64,000 bases of DNA from Haloquadratum walsbyi J07HQW2 (GCF_000415985.1 NZ_KE356561.1:2570541-2634540); one strand, 5' to 3'. Counted from the stretch's first letter, positions 1 through 10,326 are shown. The notes: generated by a model from the sequence alone, not told the origin. Numbers and translations are program-made.

Positions 1-261
1 AGTTATCATATAGCGCCTGTAATTGACCCGAAGTAAAAATAGGTTGGTTTAGATTATCTCTTACAATTCAATATGAGTAAATCTCGGAGGGATGAGAAGG
101 TCAAATTCACCAATCTCGTCAAATAACCAGTCAGTGCGAGTCCAACTGGATTAGTTCTAAGCTGTGATATGTGAGACTTGTCACATCTTCAGCTGGTGTA
201 AACACCTTTGTGAAAATTGATGTTCAGTGGCGTAATTTCTGTGTCTTCAGTCGCGTCGCGA

Positions 262-1167
262 TTAAGAGTGTTCGACTGACTGTGGATTGCACTGATCATC
301 GGTCCGATTGCGTTCCTGTTGTTGTATACTTACCCCGCCGCTGTGAGTCTGACAAACTACTGGATCATAGCCTGCAGTAGAGAGATCATCATCAAAAGCA
401 AAAACAGTGTTTCCAAGCATAGCCATTGCCGCATCACCACCTGCTGTTTGGACATCTGAAATCACTGCTTGCACTTCAGGCGTCAACAACTCCGCATCGA
501 CACTAAATTGATGTGCGAGTGTCATGAACTGACTTGCCGTTGGCGTTGATTGAAGCGTGTCCAGCGCCTGCTCGCCTGCGGTCGTTAGTGCATCTGTATC
601 GCCATTTAGAACAGATTCTGTTGAGACCGTTCCGAACGAACAGTATTCCACCCGTGGTGTAGCCGTAATCCCATCGAGCTGCCCGACATGTGGTGCTCCC
701 GGCTCCACCCGGATTGGAAATCCTCCTCGAGCCTGCGCAACAACATCTCCAAGTCCGGTTCCTGCACGCACCTCTGCGCAGTGAGCAGCTGTAACGAGTT
801 CGCTCTCTACTCGCGTGTTCATTTCATTTGCGATAATATTGCCTCCAAACGCAACACCAAGTGTCATTGCACCTGAGACACCGAATCCAGCACCGAGTGG
901 TAATGCTGTCTGTGCATTAACGCAGATGTCATCTAAATCAAGCATTTCGATTATCGTATCAACAGCTTCGATAGATATCGACTCACCATTGAGTCTAACC
1001 CCTGGATTAACTGTTTGTCCACGACATACCTGTAGTTCGACGCCAGTTGATATGGTGAGACCAGCTCCTCGCGACCCAGTCGTGACAGGGTCATCTGTGT
1101 GATGTGCGGTAAAGAACCCAGTAATATGCCCTGGGACGAACACTGTCGCTTCGCGAGTAGCTGTCAT
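262..1167 (-). CDS. Pantoate kinase (archaeal GHMP kinase)
   Basis: Predicted to phosphorylate pantoate to 4-phosphopantoate, the first half of the archaeal replacement for bacterial PanC/PanK in coenzyme A synthesis. The 301-residue protein has the GHMP-kinase ATP loop PLGAGFGVSGA at about residues 90-100 and the N-terminal start VPGHITGFF typical of archaeal pantoate kinases. Length fits the family (about 280-300). It starts directly after the aspS stop on the same strand, so the two are probably cotranscribed. Family assignment is from recognised motifs; substrate is inferred from the archaeal PoK family rather than from residues seen here. Confidence 0.88.
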   Translation of the reverse strand: MTATREATVFVPGHITGFFTAHHTDDPVTTGSRGAGLTISTGVELQVCRGQTVNPGVRLNGESISIEAVDTIIEMLDLDDICVNAQTALPLGAGFGVSGAMTLGVAFGGNIIANEMNTRVESELVTAAHCAEVRAGTGLGDVVAQARGGFPIRVEPGAPHVGQLDGITATPRVEYCSFGTVSTESVLNGDTDALTTAGEQALDTLQSTPTASQFMTLAHQFSVDAELLTPEVQAVISDVQTAGGDAAMAMLGNTVFAFDDDLSTAGYDPVVCQTHSGGVSIQQQERNRTDDQCNPQSVEHS

Positions 1168-2472
1168 CTACGGGCTCAGTCGTTGTCGGTCTCTTGGGAA
1201 GATAACCGCCTCACGGATGTTTTCAAGCCCAAGCATCGTCATTACAAGCCGCTCACCACCGAGCCCCCATCCTGCATGCGGTGGCATTCCGTATTTGAAC
1301 ATCTTGGTGTAATAGTTGAACTGCTCAGGATCAAGACCTTGCTGTTCAAACCCCTTAACAAGGTGTTCATATCGGTGTTCACGCTGTCCACCGGAGACAA
1401 GCTCCATTTGTGGATGCATCATATCAAATCCTGTTGAGAGTGTTTCATCATCATCATGATCTTTGATATAAAATGGCTTAATTTCAGATGGCCAGTCAGT
1501 GATGAAATAATGTGTGCCGACGTCTGCGCCGAGCGCTCGTTCACCATCAGTTGGAAGATCATCACCCCAGAGTAATTGCTCATCAAGCTTACCCGTCGCA
1601 TTAATTCGTTCAATCGCTTCTTGATATGTAATTCGCGGGAATGCCTCATCAGGAGCATCAAATTCATCGATGAGTCCAAGCGTCTCTAATTCGCTTACAC
1701 AGTTTTCAGCAACTCCTTCATAAGCGGCTGTGACAACATACTCACACGCATCCATTGCTTCCGTATGATTAATGAACGCTGACTCGAAGTCAATTGATGT
1801 TGCCTCATTGAGATGTCGAGGTGTATTGTGTTCCTCGGCACGAAAAATTGGTCCAACCTCAAAGACACGTTCAAGCCCTGATCCAATCATTAGCTGCTTG
1901 AACAACTGCGGTGACTGATTCATGAATGCTTCTTCGCCGAAGTATGTAATTGGGAATAGCTCAGTTCCACCTTCAGTCCCAGTTGCAACAATCTTCGGCG
2001 TATTGATTTCCGTGCATCCAAGATCACGGAACGCACCGCGAATCGCACGAAGCACTTCAGAGCGAATCTGGAATATGGCTTTTACCTCCTCTTTTCGCAA
2101 GTCAAGAGTCCGATTATCAAGTCGAGTTGAAATATCAGCATCAACCTTTCCTGATGGGTCAAGCGGTAGTTCGGTATCAGCAGAAGCGAGAACCTCAAGT
2201 GCCGTTGGCACAATCTCAACATCAGTTGGTGCCCGCGGTTCTTCATCGGCTATACCAGTGATGCTGATTACACTTTCTCGAGGGACGTCAAGCCCTGTCT
2301 GGACAATCTTGTCATCCATCTCATCTTTTTCAAACTTAACTTGAATCTTCCCGCTTCGATCACGGAGAATCAAGAAGGCAATCCCCCCCAGATCGCGGAT
2401 TTCATGAACCCACCCGGCAATCGTGACCTCGTCATCGGGGGTAACCTCAGCTGTAAGCGTTCTATCCTGCAT
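1168..2472 (-). CDS. aspS: Aspartyl-tRNA(Asx) synthetase, archaeal type
   Basis: Class II synthetase charging tRNA-Asp and, by its signatures, probably tRNA-Asn. The 434-residue protein has an N-terminal OB-fold anticodon-binding domain (about 1-100) and a class II catalytic core with [14 protein letters not shown] (motif 2) and a C-terminal [12 protein letters not shown] motif 3. His23 (in WVHEIRD) and Pro82 (in RAPTDVE) sit where discriminating archaeal AspRS carry Trp and Lys, which is the published signature of relaxed tRNA specificity. The gatB gene at 8370-9854 supplies the expected amidotransferase subunit. Upstream lies IS debris, so its own promoter must lie within about 40 bp. Confidence 0.95.
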   Translation of the reverse strand: MQDRTLTAEVTPDDEVTIAGWVHEIRDLGGIAFLILRDRSGKIQVKFEKDEMDDKIVQTGLDVPRESVISITGIADEEPRAPTDVEIVPTALEVLASADTELPLDPSGKVDADISTRLDNRTLDLRKEEVKAIFQIRSEVLRAIRGAFRDLGCTEINTPKIVATGTEGGTELFPITYFGEEAFMNQSPQLFKQLMIGSGLERVFEVGPIFRAEEHNTPRHLNEATSIDFESAFINHTEAMDACEYVVTAAYEGVAENCVSELETLGLIDEFDAPDEAFPRITYQEAIERINATGKLDEQLLWGDDLPTDGERALGADVGTHYFITDWPSEIKPFYIKDHDDDETLSTGFDMMHPQMELVSGGQREHRYEHLVKGFEQQGLDPEQFNYYTKMFKYGMPPHAGWGLGGERLVMTMLGLENIREAVIFPRDRQRLSP

Positions 2473-2516
2473 ACATTGTCGTTCTAGGTCCTATTCTTAA
2501 AAATAGTCGATTCTTG

Positions 2517-2755
2517 ACTTCCTCCCCGCCCTGAAGGACAGGGCTTTCTCCTCTATCCTCCGTAACTGCTCGTACTACTACGATTACCAGTATGAAGTCC
2601 CCCCAGGGTCACGTGCTGAGATCCCTCATGTACTGACAGAGTTTACGGATTACGAGGCGAGTGGTTCGGGGCTTGTCACCGACGATATTGAATTTCGATT
2701 TTGATGTAGTTTATAGAGTACAAGGAGAATGCCCCGGGGCTTGACCCCGGGTTGA
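2517..2755 (+). mobile_element. Internally deleted IS200/IS605-type relic (MITE-like)
   Basis: A left-end hairpin, GCCCTG-AAGGA-CAGGGC at 2528-2544, is followed about 190 bp later by a right-end hairpin, CCCGGGG-CTTGA-CCCCGGG at 2733-2751. The right hairpin has the GGGGCTTGACCCC core also found after the tnpB relic at 4092. No reading frame joins the two ends, so this looks like a non-autonomous deletion derivative. The ends are seen directly; the family label rests on resemblance to ends flanking haloarchaeal tnpB genes. Confidence 0.55.
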
Positions 2756-2813
2756 ATCCGACAACCCATACTGCAAACCATTACATCAACATATCTCTGA
2801 TTAATAGACAGCG

Positions 2814-4110
2814 ATGTAGTAGTCACCGTTACCCTGCATACCCGACACAAGAGCTAGTGGCTGAACTGGACTCTCATATCGACGTTCATCGCCAAGCGTA
2901 CAACTACACCCTGTACGAGTACGACAACGACAACGACAACGACAACGTGGACGCCGCCGACATCGGCTCTACGTACAACCACCACCACTCCCGACTTTCC
3001 GACTGGAAAGACGGCTATCCCGTTCCTGTTCCTGTCTTCTCAGAGGCAGGGGTCCACTCGAAAGCTCTGAACCGGACCATCACACGGTTCTACCAGAATC
3101 TCACTGGACTCTGACTCTCCGAGCAGAAGCAAACCCGACGCAAGCTCAACTGGAAGTCGAAGTCACTGCGGGAGTTCCAGAGTCTGACGTATTCGCAGTC
3201 TGGCTTCGAACTCAAACACACAACTCCGAGTGGCCGACACGCGACACTACACTCTGGCTCTCGACAATCGGAGATATCCCGATCCGCCACCATCGCGAGA
3301 TCCCCGACGAAGCAGCTCCCAAGGAACTCACCGTAAAGAAGAAACCGACCGGCGAGTGGTTCGTCTCGCTCGCTCTCGAAACCGACGACGCCGACCTGAC
3401 CGAGGAACCCCACGTCCACGTGGACTTACTGGACACGGGCAATAGCGTCGGTATTGACCTCGGTATCTTGAATTACAGTCACACATCGGATGGCAAGACC
3501 GTGGACTGGCTTGATCTTGAAGACGAGTCCGAACGACTCCAGCACGAGCACCGCAAGCTCTCACGGAAACAGAAGGGTCGAACAACTACGAGAAACAACG
3601 TCGGGAGGTGGCAACGGTCAAGCGTCACATCAAGCGAAAAGTGTTGGACTACCAACACAAGACTACGACGTGGCTCGTCCGCAAGTCCGACGCTGTGTTC
3701 GTGAAGGGGATGGGATGTTAGAGCAGTCGCATAACGCTCGGAACAAGCAGACTGCGGCATGGCGTCAGTTCAGTTCATCACACTCCTCGAGTTGAACATA
3801 AAGGTGATCTGTACGACTGTCACGTCGTTCAAATTGAACCACGCGGGACAACCAAAGAGTGTGCATCGTGCGGTGTCGAGACGGCGAAACCCATCTGGGT
3901 CAGGGAACATTCGTGTCCGAGCTGTGGGTTTGAGTGTGATTGTGAGTTGAACGCGGCGATGAATGTCCTACAACGCGGCTTTGTTGAGTGAGGGCTGGGA
4001 TGACCCGAAGATACGCCCGTGGAGACTGCGCTCCCTGCGGACACCACTTGTGTGTCCGCAAACGCGTCGTAGAAACAGGAAGCCTCGGAGTCGGGGCTTG
4101 ACCCCGAGGC
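2814..4110 (+). pseudogene. Decayed TnpB (IS200/IS605, IS1341-type) gene
   Basis: Fragments of one TnpB protein are spread over all three plus-strand frames. In order they give an N-terminal piece (ELDSHIDVHRQAYNYTLYEY), FQSLTYSQSGFEL near 3170, the first RuvC Asp in GIDLGILNYSHTSDGK near 3450, and the zinc-finger tail with ECASCGVE and CPSCGFE near 3850-3940. The presumed start is followed at once by two TAG codons, and several frameshifts and internal deletions follow, so no active protein can be made. A right-end hairpin at 4092-4106 closes the element just before the stop codon of the neighbouring GGGP synthase gene. Four GACAAC units at 2923-2946 sit in the dead gene. Confidence 0.85.
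4092..4106 (+). repeat. IS200/IS605-type right-end hairpin
   Basis: CGGGG-CTTGA-CCCCG forms a tight stem-loop at the end of the tnpB relic. The same core recurs at 2733-2751 and, with loop CTTGC, at 15429-15449. In active elements this region is also the 3' part of the TnpB guide RNA; here the protein is dead. Confidence 0.6.
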
Positions 4111-4113
4111 GAT

Positions 4114-4833
4114 TCAGGTCTCAGTATCTTTGTGTACATCTTTGACACCAGCAACAGTTTCGCTGACAGCATCAACCCCCTCGTCATGGAGTAAATCCCC
4201 GACAACTATTGTATCAGCATGGGCACCCATCTCATATGCAGCGTCATAACTACCAATTCCGCCGCCATAAAATAATGTTGACTCATCAACTGCTGCGGCT
4301 GCTGCTGCGACTTTTTCGGGGTCGCCAAATGTTCCGGAATACTCAATATAGATAATCTCCTGACCAAATAACCGCTCAGCGACGGTTGCAAACGCGGCAA
4401 CATCGTCTGCCGTCTGGTCAGTATTTGCTTTAGTTACTTCAGCAACAGACGCCTCAGGGTTCAAGACAATATATGCTTCTGTTGCTGTTCGCTCCCAATC
4501 GAGTGGACCGTCAATTCGAACCCACTCTTTGTGCGCTCCGGCTACCCAGAACGCCGACTCGGCGTTAAATACTGTTGGCACAAGGTACCCATCGAGTGCA
4601 TCTGATTCGACGACGACCGCTGGATTTGACGGCTCTTGATACAGCGGCATATCATATCGCGAGCATGCGTTGACTACTTCTTGCATTTTTTCTGTTGTGA
4701 TGTCGAGCGTGCCGCCAATTTCAATCGCATCAGTTCCTGTCTGACACACATCTTCGAATGTTTCACCCTCGACGAGCGGTTTATCTGGGTCCACTTTAAG
4801 TATATGATCCCATTCTGTCCAAGGCCCATTCAT
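4114..4833 (-). CDS. Geranylgeranylglyceryl phosphate synthase
   Basis: Forms the first ether bond of archaeal membrane lipids, joining sn-glycerol-1-phosphate and geranylgeranyl diphosphate. The 239-residue protein matches the PcrB/GGGPS TIM-barrel family: N-terminal DPDKP, the central [12 protein letters not shown] phosphate/polyprenyl site, and the [15 protein letters not shown] and [11 protein letters not shown] glycine loops for phosphate binding. Length and motif order are intact. The IS relic ends only a few bases from its stop codon, so the insertion removed whatever once lay downstream without touching the frame. No operon partner is visible. Confidence 0.93.
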   Translation of the reverse strand: MNGPWTEWDHILKVDPDKPLVEGETFEDVCQTGTDAIEIGGTLDITTEKMQEVVNACSRYDMPLYQEPSNPAVVVESDALDGYLVPTVFNAESAFWVAGAHKEWVRIDGPLDWERTATEAYIVLNPEASVAEVTKANTDQTADDVAAFATVAERLFGQEIIYIEYSGTFGDPEKVAAAAAAVDESTLFYGGGIGSYDAAYEMGAHADTIVVGDLLHDEGVDAVSETVAGVKDVHKDTET

Positions 4834-5191
4834 TGCAGATACCTCTCCCGGGGCATAGATAAAAATGACGCGGAAAACGGTAGTGAACTGTCTTTATTCA
4901 ACCCTATTCGCATGTCATTTCCTAAACCGTAAGCAATAGATGACTAGCAAAATGTTCAGTAAAAAATCAAGAGACTCGTTATTCAGGAATTCAATGTCTA
5001 TCTTAGGCGGTTTGACGGGAGATCATCCATATTATTGATTTCTCGAATTATTAACCCGCTGGCTCGTTATTTGAGTATCGACACTGTACGCTGATGTTGA
5101 TTTGATATTAATACATATGAGGTGTATATACCTCCATGGTATCACGACCCTCGGAAGTATTATTAGGCGTATCACCGTACATACGTTTACA
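4834..5191. other. Gene-free gap between GGGPS and cspA
   Basis: AT-rich spacer between divergent genes. It must hold both promoters. A TATTATTA stretch at 5158-5165 lies about 30 bp before the cspA start, the usual place for the TATA box of a leaderless archaeal transcript. Nothing else is recognisable. Confidence 0.5.
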
Positions 5192-5386
5192 ATGGCAGAA
5201 GGTAAGGTTGATTTTTTCAACGATACAGGCGGTTACGGTTTCATTTCGACTGAGGATGCGGACGATGATGTTTTCTTTCACATGGAAGATGTCGGCGGTC
5301 CAGACCTCGAGGAAGGACAGGAAGTTGAGTTTGAGATTGAGCAGTCCGACAAGGGACCACGCGCAGCAAATCTCATTCGCGACTAA
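5192..5386 (+). CDS. cspA: Cold shock protein, CspA type
   Basis: Small single-stranded nucleic-acid-binding protein of 64 residues, one cold-shock OB domain. It carries both RNA-binding motifs in haloarchaeal form, GGYGFIS and DVFFHMED, and the ending GPRAANLIRD. The ATG at 5192 is chosen over an upstream in-frame ATG at 5102 because MAEGKVDFFNDTGGYGF is the normal start of the family and the extension is not conserved-looking. It is monocistronic, with a T-rich tract downstream. Role as RNA chaperone is family knowledge. Confidence 0.93.
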   Translation: MAEGKVDFFNDTGGYGFISTEDADDDVFFHMEDVGGPDLEEGQEVEFEIEQSDKGPRAANLIRD

Positions 5387-5473
5387 TCGGTCACGCACGA
5401 CCTAATCTAAAATAACCTACTATAGCTGTCTTCATCTATAGTTGGTCTAATACACTGATATATTAGTATTAGT

Positions 5474-5481
5474 GTCTTTTT
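5474..5481 (+). terminator. Oligo-T terminator candidate after cspA
   Basis: A TTTTTT run about 90 bp after the cspA stop, preceded by an imperfect inverted repeat (CACTGATATATTAG / TATTAGTG). Archaeal RNA polymerase stops at such U-rich tracts. Weak evidence on its own. Confidence 0.35.
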
Positions 5482-5632
5482 TGAAGCGTTCACACCGCTA
5501 GCAGTGCATATCTGATAATAGATTCCAACCGCATTCAATCGTATATGCACATTCGTTTTTGACTACCAATCTCAGTTACTAACCTCAATATCTATTCACA
5601 TCAAGACTCATCACCCAGCCACCGAGTGCCGG

Positions 5633-8206
5633 TCAGTCTGCGGCTGATTGCCATTTTCGTAGTCGATCCACACTCACACCATCGACGCGGTTGGCAAGCG
5701 TATCTGGCTCTGCTGATTTGAGTGCATCAACAGTATCAACGCCAGCATCTTTCAGCTTTTCAGCTGTCTTTTCACCGATCCCGTGAACGCTCTCAAGCGT
5801 TGAACTGTCGGCTTGATTAGATTGATACTCCCGATAATTACAGATTGGACAGCCAAGTTCCCAAGCACCATCCTCAGTATCTTCCTCCGTATCGCTCTGT
5901 GTTGTGTCGTTTTCTTCAATAATCTGTAATGCAGGTAACTCGTGTTCATCACATATTTCATCTGCGACGTGAATCTCCCCCTGCCGTGGAAGAGGTAATG
6001 AATACTCACAGTCTGGATATCGGGTGCACCCGACAAGTCGTGACCCAGACCGCAGCTGTTTGATAGCGAGCTCACCATCAGCATGTACGCCGCACTCTGG
6101 GCATGCGCCAATCACACGATCAGCTTGCTCATCTGCTGCTTCAGCCTCACATAGTGGACAGCCATGAACAAAACTACGTTTCCCAGCGAGCATCTTTATC
6201 TCGTTGAGTTTGTGCTCGTCACAGGTCGTTTCAAGAATATGTGGCTTTCCAGTCGATGGTAACGGCAGTGTATACTCACAATCAGGATAACTATCACATC
6301 CGATGAAGTGTGACCCTCCCTGACTTTTCCGGGTAAGAAGATCGCCTCCACAATCAGGACATGGTCCAAGCGTCTTATCTGCCTTCATCGATTTCCGGAG
6401 GTGATCACCAATGTCGGCATTTGTGTCGATTAACCCCTCAAAGACGTCTGTGAGCATCGCACGTGATTCAGAAGTCACTGACTCAAGTGTCTCTTCACCC
6501 TCTGCGATTGCCTGCATATCTGTCTCTAACTGAGCTGTCATTTCCTCACTAACAATTAACCCTGCAAACTCTTCAGCAGCCTCAACAACAGCATGTGCGA
6601 GTTGTGTCGGTCGTGGTGGGTCGCTTTCGATATATTCCCGATTATATAGCTTTTCGATGACGTTGTGTCGACTTGATTTTGTTCCAATACCCATTGATTC
6701 CATTGTCTCGATGAGTCGAGACTGACCATACCGTCGCGGCGGTTGAGTTTGCTTTGCCTCCATTCTTTCATCAGTTAACTGAAGTGTTTCACCCTCTTCT
6801 ACATCTGGCACAAGTGACTCAGTTGCGCTTGAGTATGGATACACTGCGTGATACCCTGGATCCAGTAACCGTCGTCCATTTGATTTCAGTGAATGACTGT
6901 CACCTGCGGTCACAACAACACGCAGGTGTTCCCATGTTGCTGAGTTGGATACAGTTGCAAGGAAATGTCTGACGACGAGCTCATACACTTCCCACTCATC
7001 ATCACCCAGCTCTGACGGACGAGGCAGTTCGTCGGTCGGATGGATTGGTGGATGATCAGTTGTCTCCTCATCACCGGTTGTTGGCGACAAGACTTCTTGT
7101 TCAAGAACATGATCCGCGTCCGCTCCGAATTGAGCTCCATTTGTGAGCGCCGCTACCAGCTCTTCAGGATCAAGATCATCCGGATAAACAGTGTTGTCTG
7201 TTCGCGGATATGTGATATATCCTGCTGTATACAATTCCTCTGCAATATCCATCGCCCGCTGTGCAGCATATCCGATCGACCCCGCTGCACTAATAAACTG
7301 CGTTGTATTAAACGGCGCTGGCGGGTCATCGACTCGTGTCCGCCGTTTCACCGACTCAACGTCGACAACAGAAACTGATTCTAGTGTTTCGAACACTTCC
7401 GCCGCGGTTGATTCTTCAGTAATTCGTTCGGCTTCAGTCCCATCATCTGCGTGGTAGAAATACTGCGCCTCAAACCCTGTTATCGCATCATCTGTGTCTG
7501 TCTCAACCGGCTGGTCCGCTGATGTGAGATTAACAAATAATTCCCAATAGTCGTCAGGATCAAATGCCTGAATGTCGCGTTCACGATCAACAATCAATTT
7601 CAGCGTTGGTCCTTGAACCCGACCGACAGAAATGAAGTCATTGCCAAGCTGCCCCGCTGAGAGGGATAGATACCGTGTTAATGCGGCTCCCCACATGAGA
7701 TCAATTATCTGTCGAGCCTCACCTGCTGCTGCAAGGTTGAAATCTAGCTCGTCTGGGTCTTCGAAGGCTTTCGTGACTGATTCTTCGGTGATTGATGAAA
7801 ACCGGACACGATCGATTGGAGTCGACTCATTCACTCCACGAGCAAGCTCATATGCTTCTTTTCCAATCAATTCACCCTCTCGATCGTAGTCAGTCGCAAT
7901 GATGACACGACGTGCCCGTCGAGCGAGTGTTTTCAACATGCTAACGATATTCTGCTTTGTTGGATTTTTTTCAATCGGTGCATCAATGAGCTCAACGGGT
8001 TCAACATCCCGCCAATCGCTATATTCTTGTGGGAAATCAACAGCAACGACATGTCCGGACAGACCGATGCAACGCTTTCCACCCCACTGATAAACATTAA
8101 CGCCTTGTTTACGATCTGCTGTTGCTGACCCCCCACTTAGAATATCAGCAATCCGCCGTGCAGCGTTATCCTTCTCGGTGATAATGAGTTCTGGCCCCTG
8201 GCTCAT
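5633..8206 (-). CDS. topA: DNA topoisomerase I (type IA)
   Basis: Relaxes negatively supercoiled DNA through a 5'-phosphotyrosine intermediate. The 857-residue protein has an N-terminal Toprim domain with the metal triad D106-x-D108-x-E110 in ATDYDREGEL, and the catalytic tyrosine at about Y333 in YITYPRTDN. Three or more C-terminal zinc modules follow (CPDCGGDLL, CPECGVHAD, GCPICNY), then a helix-hairpin-helix pair from about 800 (HGIGEKTAEKLKDAGV). Zn modules with the repeated YPDCEYTLPLP/YPDCEYSLPLP unit are near duplicates. Length is normal for haloarchaeal TopA. It appears monocistronic. Confidence 0.96.
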   Translation of the reverse strand: MSQGPELIITEKDNAARRIADILSGGSATADRKQGVNVYQWGGKRCIGLSGHVVAVDFPQEYSDWRDVEPVELIDAPIEKNPTKQNIVSMLKTLARRARRVIIATDYDREGELIGKEAYELARGVNESTPIDRVRFSSITEESVTKAFEDPDELDFNLAAAGEARQIIDLMWGAALTRYLSLSAGQLGNDFISVGRVQGPTLKLIVDRERDIQAFDPDDYWELFVNLTSADQPVETDTDDAITGFEAQYFYHADDGTEAERITEESTAAEVFETLESVSVVDVESVKRRTRVDDPPAPFNTTQFISAAGSIGYAAQRAMDIAEELYTAGYITYPRTDNTVYPDDLDPEELVAALTNGAQFGADADHVLEQEVLSPTTGDEETTDHPPIHPTDELPRPSELGDDEWEVYELVVRHFLATVSNSATWEHLRVVVTAGDSHSLKSNGRRLLDPGYHAVYPYSSATESLVPDVEEGETLQLTDERMEAKQTQPPRRYGQSRLIETMESMGIGTKSSRHNVIEKLYNREYIESDPPRPTQLAHAVVEAAEEFAGLIVSEEMTAQLETDMQAIAEGEETLESVTSESRAMLTDVFEGLIDTNADIGDHLRKSMKADKTLGPCPDCGGDLLTRKSQGGSHFIGCDSYPDCEYTLPLPSTGKPHILETTCDEHKLNEIKMLAGKRSFVHGCPLCEAEAADEQADRVIGACPECGVHADGELAIKQLRSGSRLVGCTRYPDCEYSLPLPRQGEIHVADEICDEHELPALQIIEENDTTQSDTEEDTEDGAWELGCPICNYREYQSNQADSSTLESVHGIGEKTAEKLKDAGVDTVDALKSAEPDTLANRVDGVSVDRLRKWQSAAD

Positions 8207-8369
8207 CGTAATACAAAAAAGTACGATAAACGATAGCCTAAACCTTTCGTGAATTCACCCTGAGGCAGTCGGCTTGATACTCTGTACGGAAAAGGCGGCT
8301 AAATCGACGGACGACAACCCTATTCTCAAAACTACAGGATTGTATGACTTTCAATAACTGTTGACAATA

Positions 8370-9854
8370 TCACTCTTCAAGCCGCTCACGAAGTAATGTA
8401 TTCACATCACTTGGATCAGCACTGCCACCTGTTTTTTGCATTACTTGTCCGACAAGGAAATTAACCGCACCATTCTCGCCAGCATGATAGTCCTCAATGG
8501 CGTCAGGATTTTCATCAAGCGCATCAGTGACCGCTGTGACGACCGCATCTTCGTCTACTCTACCAAGTCCCTCAGACTCGATTACTGCCTCAGGTGTGAG
8601 TTCCTCATCAAGCATCCGCCGAAGAACGACCTCTTCTGCATTTTTTGTGGTAATATCTCCGGTATCGACTAATTCGATTAGATACGTAAACTCTTCAAAC
8701 CGATCGTCGATATCCGAAACCGACATGTCACGATAATTGAGTTCACCAAGGAGATTATCAGCCACCCATGTTGCTGCTAATGCGGGATCAAATTGCTCGG
8801 CGACATTCTCAAAGAAATCTGCAACGGCTTTCGTTGATGTGAGCTTTGCGGCAGATTCAGTGTCTAACGCATATTCCTCACGAAACCGCTCGCGACGGGC
8901 ATCAGGGAGTTCTGGGATTGAGACTGTATCTTTCCAATCAGCAACTGCCAATGGCGGAAGGTCAGACTCTGGGAAGTATCGGTAGTCTTTCTCTGCCTCT
9001 TTGGAACGCATTGAGACAGTGATTCCACGACTTTCATCCCAATGCCGTGTCTCTTGCTCAATTGCTCGCCCTCGTTCGACAGCATTTCGCTGCCGCGTTA
9101 CTTCATATGCGAGTGCTTTTTCAGCGCCTTTATGACTTGAAATATTCTTTACTTCTGTTCGATTTGCCGACTCAAGTGCTGATGGGGTAATTGATCCATC
9201 ATCGACCTCTTCAGTGGGAATCAATGAAATGTTTGCATCGACCCGAAGGGATCCATCTTCTGTTGGGTCAAAAATCCCCAAATACTCTAAGACTTCTTCA
9301 AGTTTACTAAGAAATGCTCGTGTTTCTGCTGGACTTCGAAAGTCTGGTTCGGTGACAATTTCCATCAGTGGTGTTCCTGCTCGATTGTAATCGACGAGTG
9401 TGTATTCAGCGGTATCAATATTCCCGCCTTGATGAGTAAGACTACCCGGATCTTCCTCAAGATGTGCTCGCCGGATAGCAACCTCTCGGCGGTCACCTTC
9501 GACTGTTATTGAGAGTTGTCCATCAGCGCAAATCGGAGCATCATATTGTGAAATCTGGAAATTTTTCGTAAGATCAGGATAATAGTAGTTCTTTCGATGA
9601 AACTGTGTTTCTTCTGCAATATCTGCATTGAGAGCTTTCCCGACCTTCACTGCTGATTTAACGGCAGCCTCGTTTAATACTGGCAATGCACCTGGTAATC
9701 CAAGACAGACAGGACATGTTCGCGTGTTCGGCTCGGTAGTATTACTCCGGGTCGAACAACCACAGAAAATCTTCGTATCAGTCTCAAGTTGAACATGAAC
9801 TTCTAATCCAATAACAGCAGTAAAATCGCGCTGAACGAGCGCTTTCGCAGTCAT
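8370..9854 (-). CDS. gatB: Asp-tRNA(Asn)/Glu-tRNA(Gln) amidotransferase subunit B
   Basis: Kinase/transferase subunit of GatCAB, which turns misacylated Asp-tRNA(Asn) and Glu-tRNA(Gln) into the correct amide forms. The 494-residue protein starts with IGLEVHVQLETDTKIFCGCS, has a second zinc pair in CPVCLGLPG, the HRKNYYYPDLTKNFQISQYD signature, and an HLEEDPG motif. The C-terminal region (about 350-494) is the helical plus YqeY-like tRNA-binding domain. All expected signatures are present. No gatA or gatC is next to it, which is usual in haloarchaea. It is functionally linked to aspS at 1168-2472. Confidence 0.96.
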   Translation of the reverse strand: MTAKALVQRDFTAVIGLEVHVQLETDTKIFCGCSTRSNTTEPNTRTCPVCLGLPGALPVLNEAAVKSAVKVGKALNADIAEETQFHRKNYYYPDLTKNFQISQYDAPICADGQLSITVEGDRREVAIRRAHLEEDPGSLTHQGGNIDTAEYTLVDYNRAGTPLMEIVTEPDFRSPAETRAFLSKLEEVLEYLGIFDPTEDGSLRVDANISLIPTEEVDDGSITPSALESANRTEVKNISSHKGAEKALAYEVTRQRNAVERGRAIEQETRHWDESRGITVSMRSKEAEKDYRYFPESDLPPLAVADWKDTVSIPELPDARRERFREEYALDTESAAKLTSTKAVADFFENVAEQFDPALAATWVADNLLGELNYRDMSVSDIDDRFEEFTYLIELVDTGDITTKNAEEVVLRRMLDEELTPEAVIESEGLGRVDEDAVVTAVTDALDENPDAIEDYHAGENGAVNFLVGQVMQKTGGSADPSDVNTLLRERLEE

Positions 9855-10326
9855 TATACTTTATTCAACACAGTATGGCTAAAGACTAACGGGACGAATT
9901 ATCTATAGATTGCGAGACAAGTAGCCTGGAAATTATTTCTGAGGTGATTGACGCCAACTCAACCTGAGCAATGTTATTATTGCAGTTATTATATGTGCAT
10001 AAAACCGAAGCTATTCACACTAATACTGTAGAACAGCATAATTGAGTTATGATATTTTAAAGGCAATTAATGCAGGTGCAGTGCCCAATTCAACTCAGTA
10101 TCCTTGTCGACATGGTCGATAATAATATGAACCTCGTTTTGATGGAACTCCCCCGACCTGTGTCGTCATTATATATTTATTACACATAATGCGATTAGTT
10201 AATATTAGAGTATCACACGCATTGGCCTAGTTACTCTCAAATGCTAATCATACTGCACGTGAATATATCAAAGTACGTTGAAATGTCTGACATACGTTTA
10301 TATATCCCGACACGAGTGATAGTAGC
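9855..10326. other. 472-bp gene-free gap
   Basis: AT-rich spacer between divergent gatB and the small gene before smc. Both strands were read: no ORF with haloarchaeal composition, tRNA or clear stem-loop was found. The right end holds the TATA element at 10297-10304; gatB needs a promoter at the left end. Confidence 0.5.
10297..10304 (+). promoter_or_regulatory. TATA box of a leaderless promoter
   Basis: TTTATATA centred about 27 bp before the ATG at 10327, the spacing expected when transcription starts at or next to the start codon. No ribosome binding site precedes that ATG, which fits a leaderless mRNA. Confidence 0.6.

Noticed and set aside
262..1167. Several long plus-strand frames opposite the pantoate kinase and other minus-strand genes (for example 815-1102, 1922-2344, 54260-55345)
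   Set aside because: They are antisense shadows: composition is Ser/Arg/Pro-rich rather than acidic, and the opposite strand holds a recognised protein throughout.
2923..2946. Four tandem GACAAC units considered as a regulatory repeat
   Set aside because: They lie inside a dead tnpB frame and encode an Asp-Asn run; simple slippage in a decaying gene explains them.
3090..3795. Five overlapping ORFs on both strands in the tnpB relic
   Set aside because: On the plus strand they are pieces of one TnpB in shifted frames; on the minus strand they are shadows of it.
9855..10326. Possible replication origin or structural RNA in the 472-bp gap
   Set aside because: No ORB-like inverted repeats, no cdc6/orc1 gene next to it, and no extended stem structure could be found by eye.
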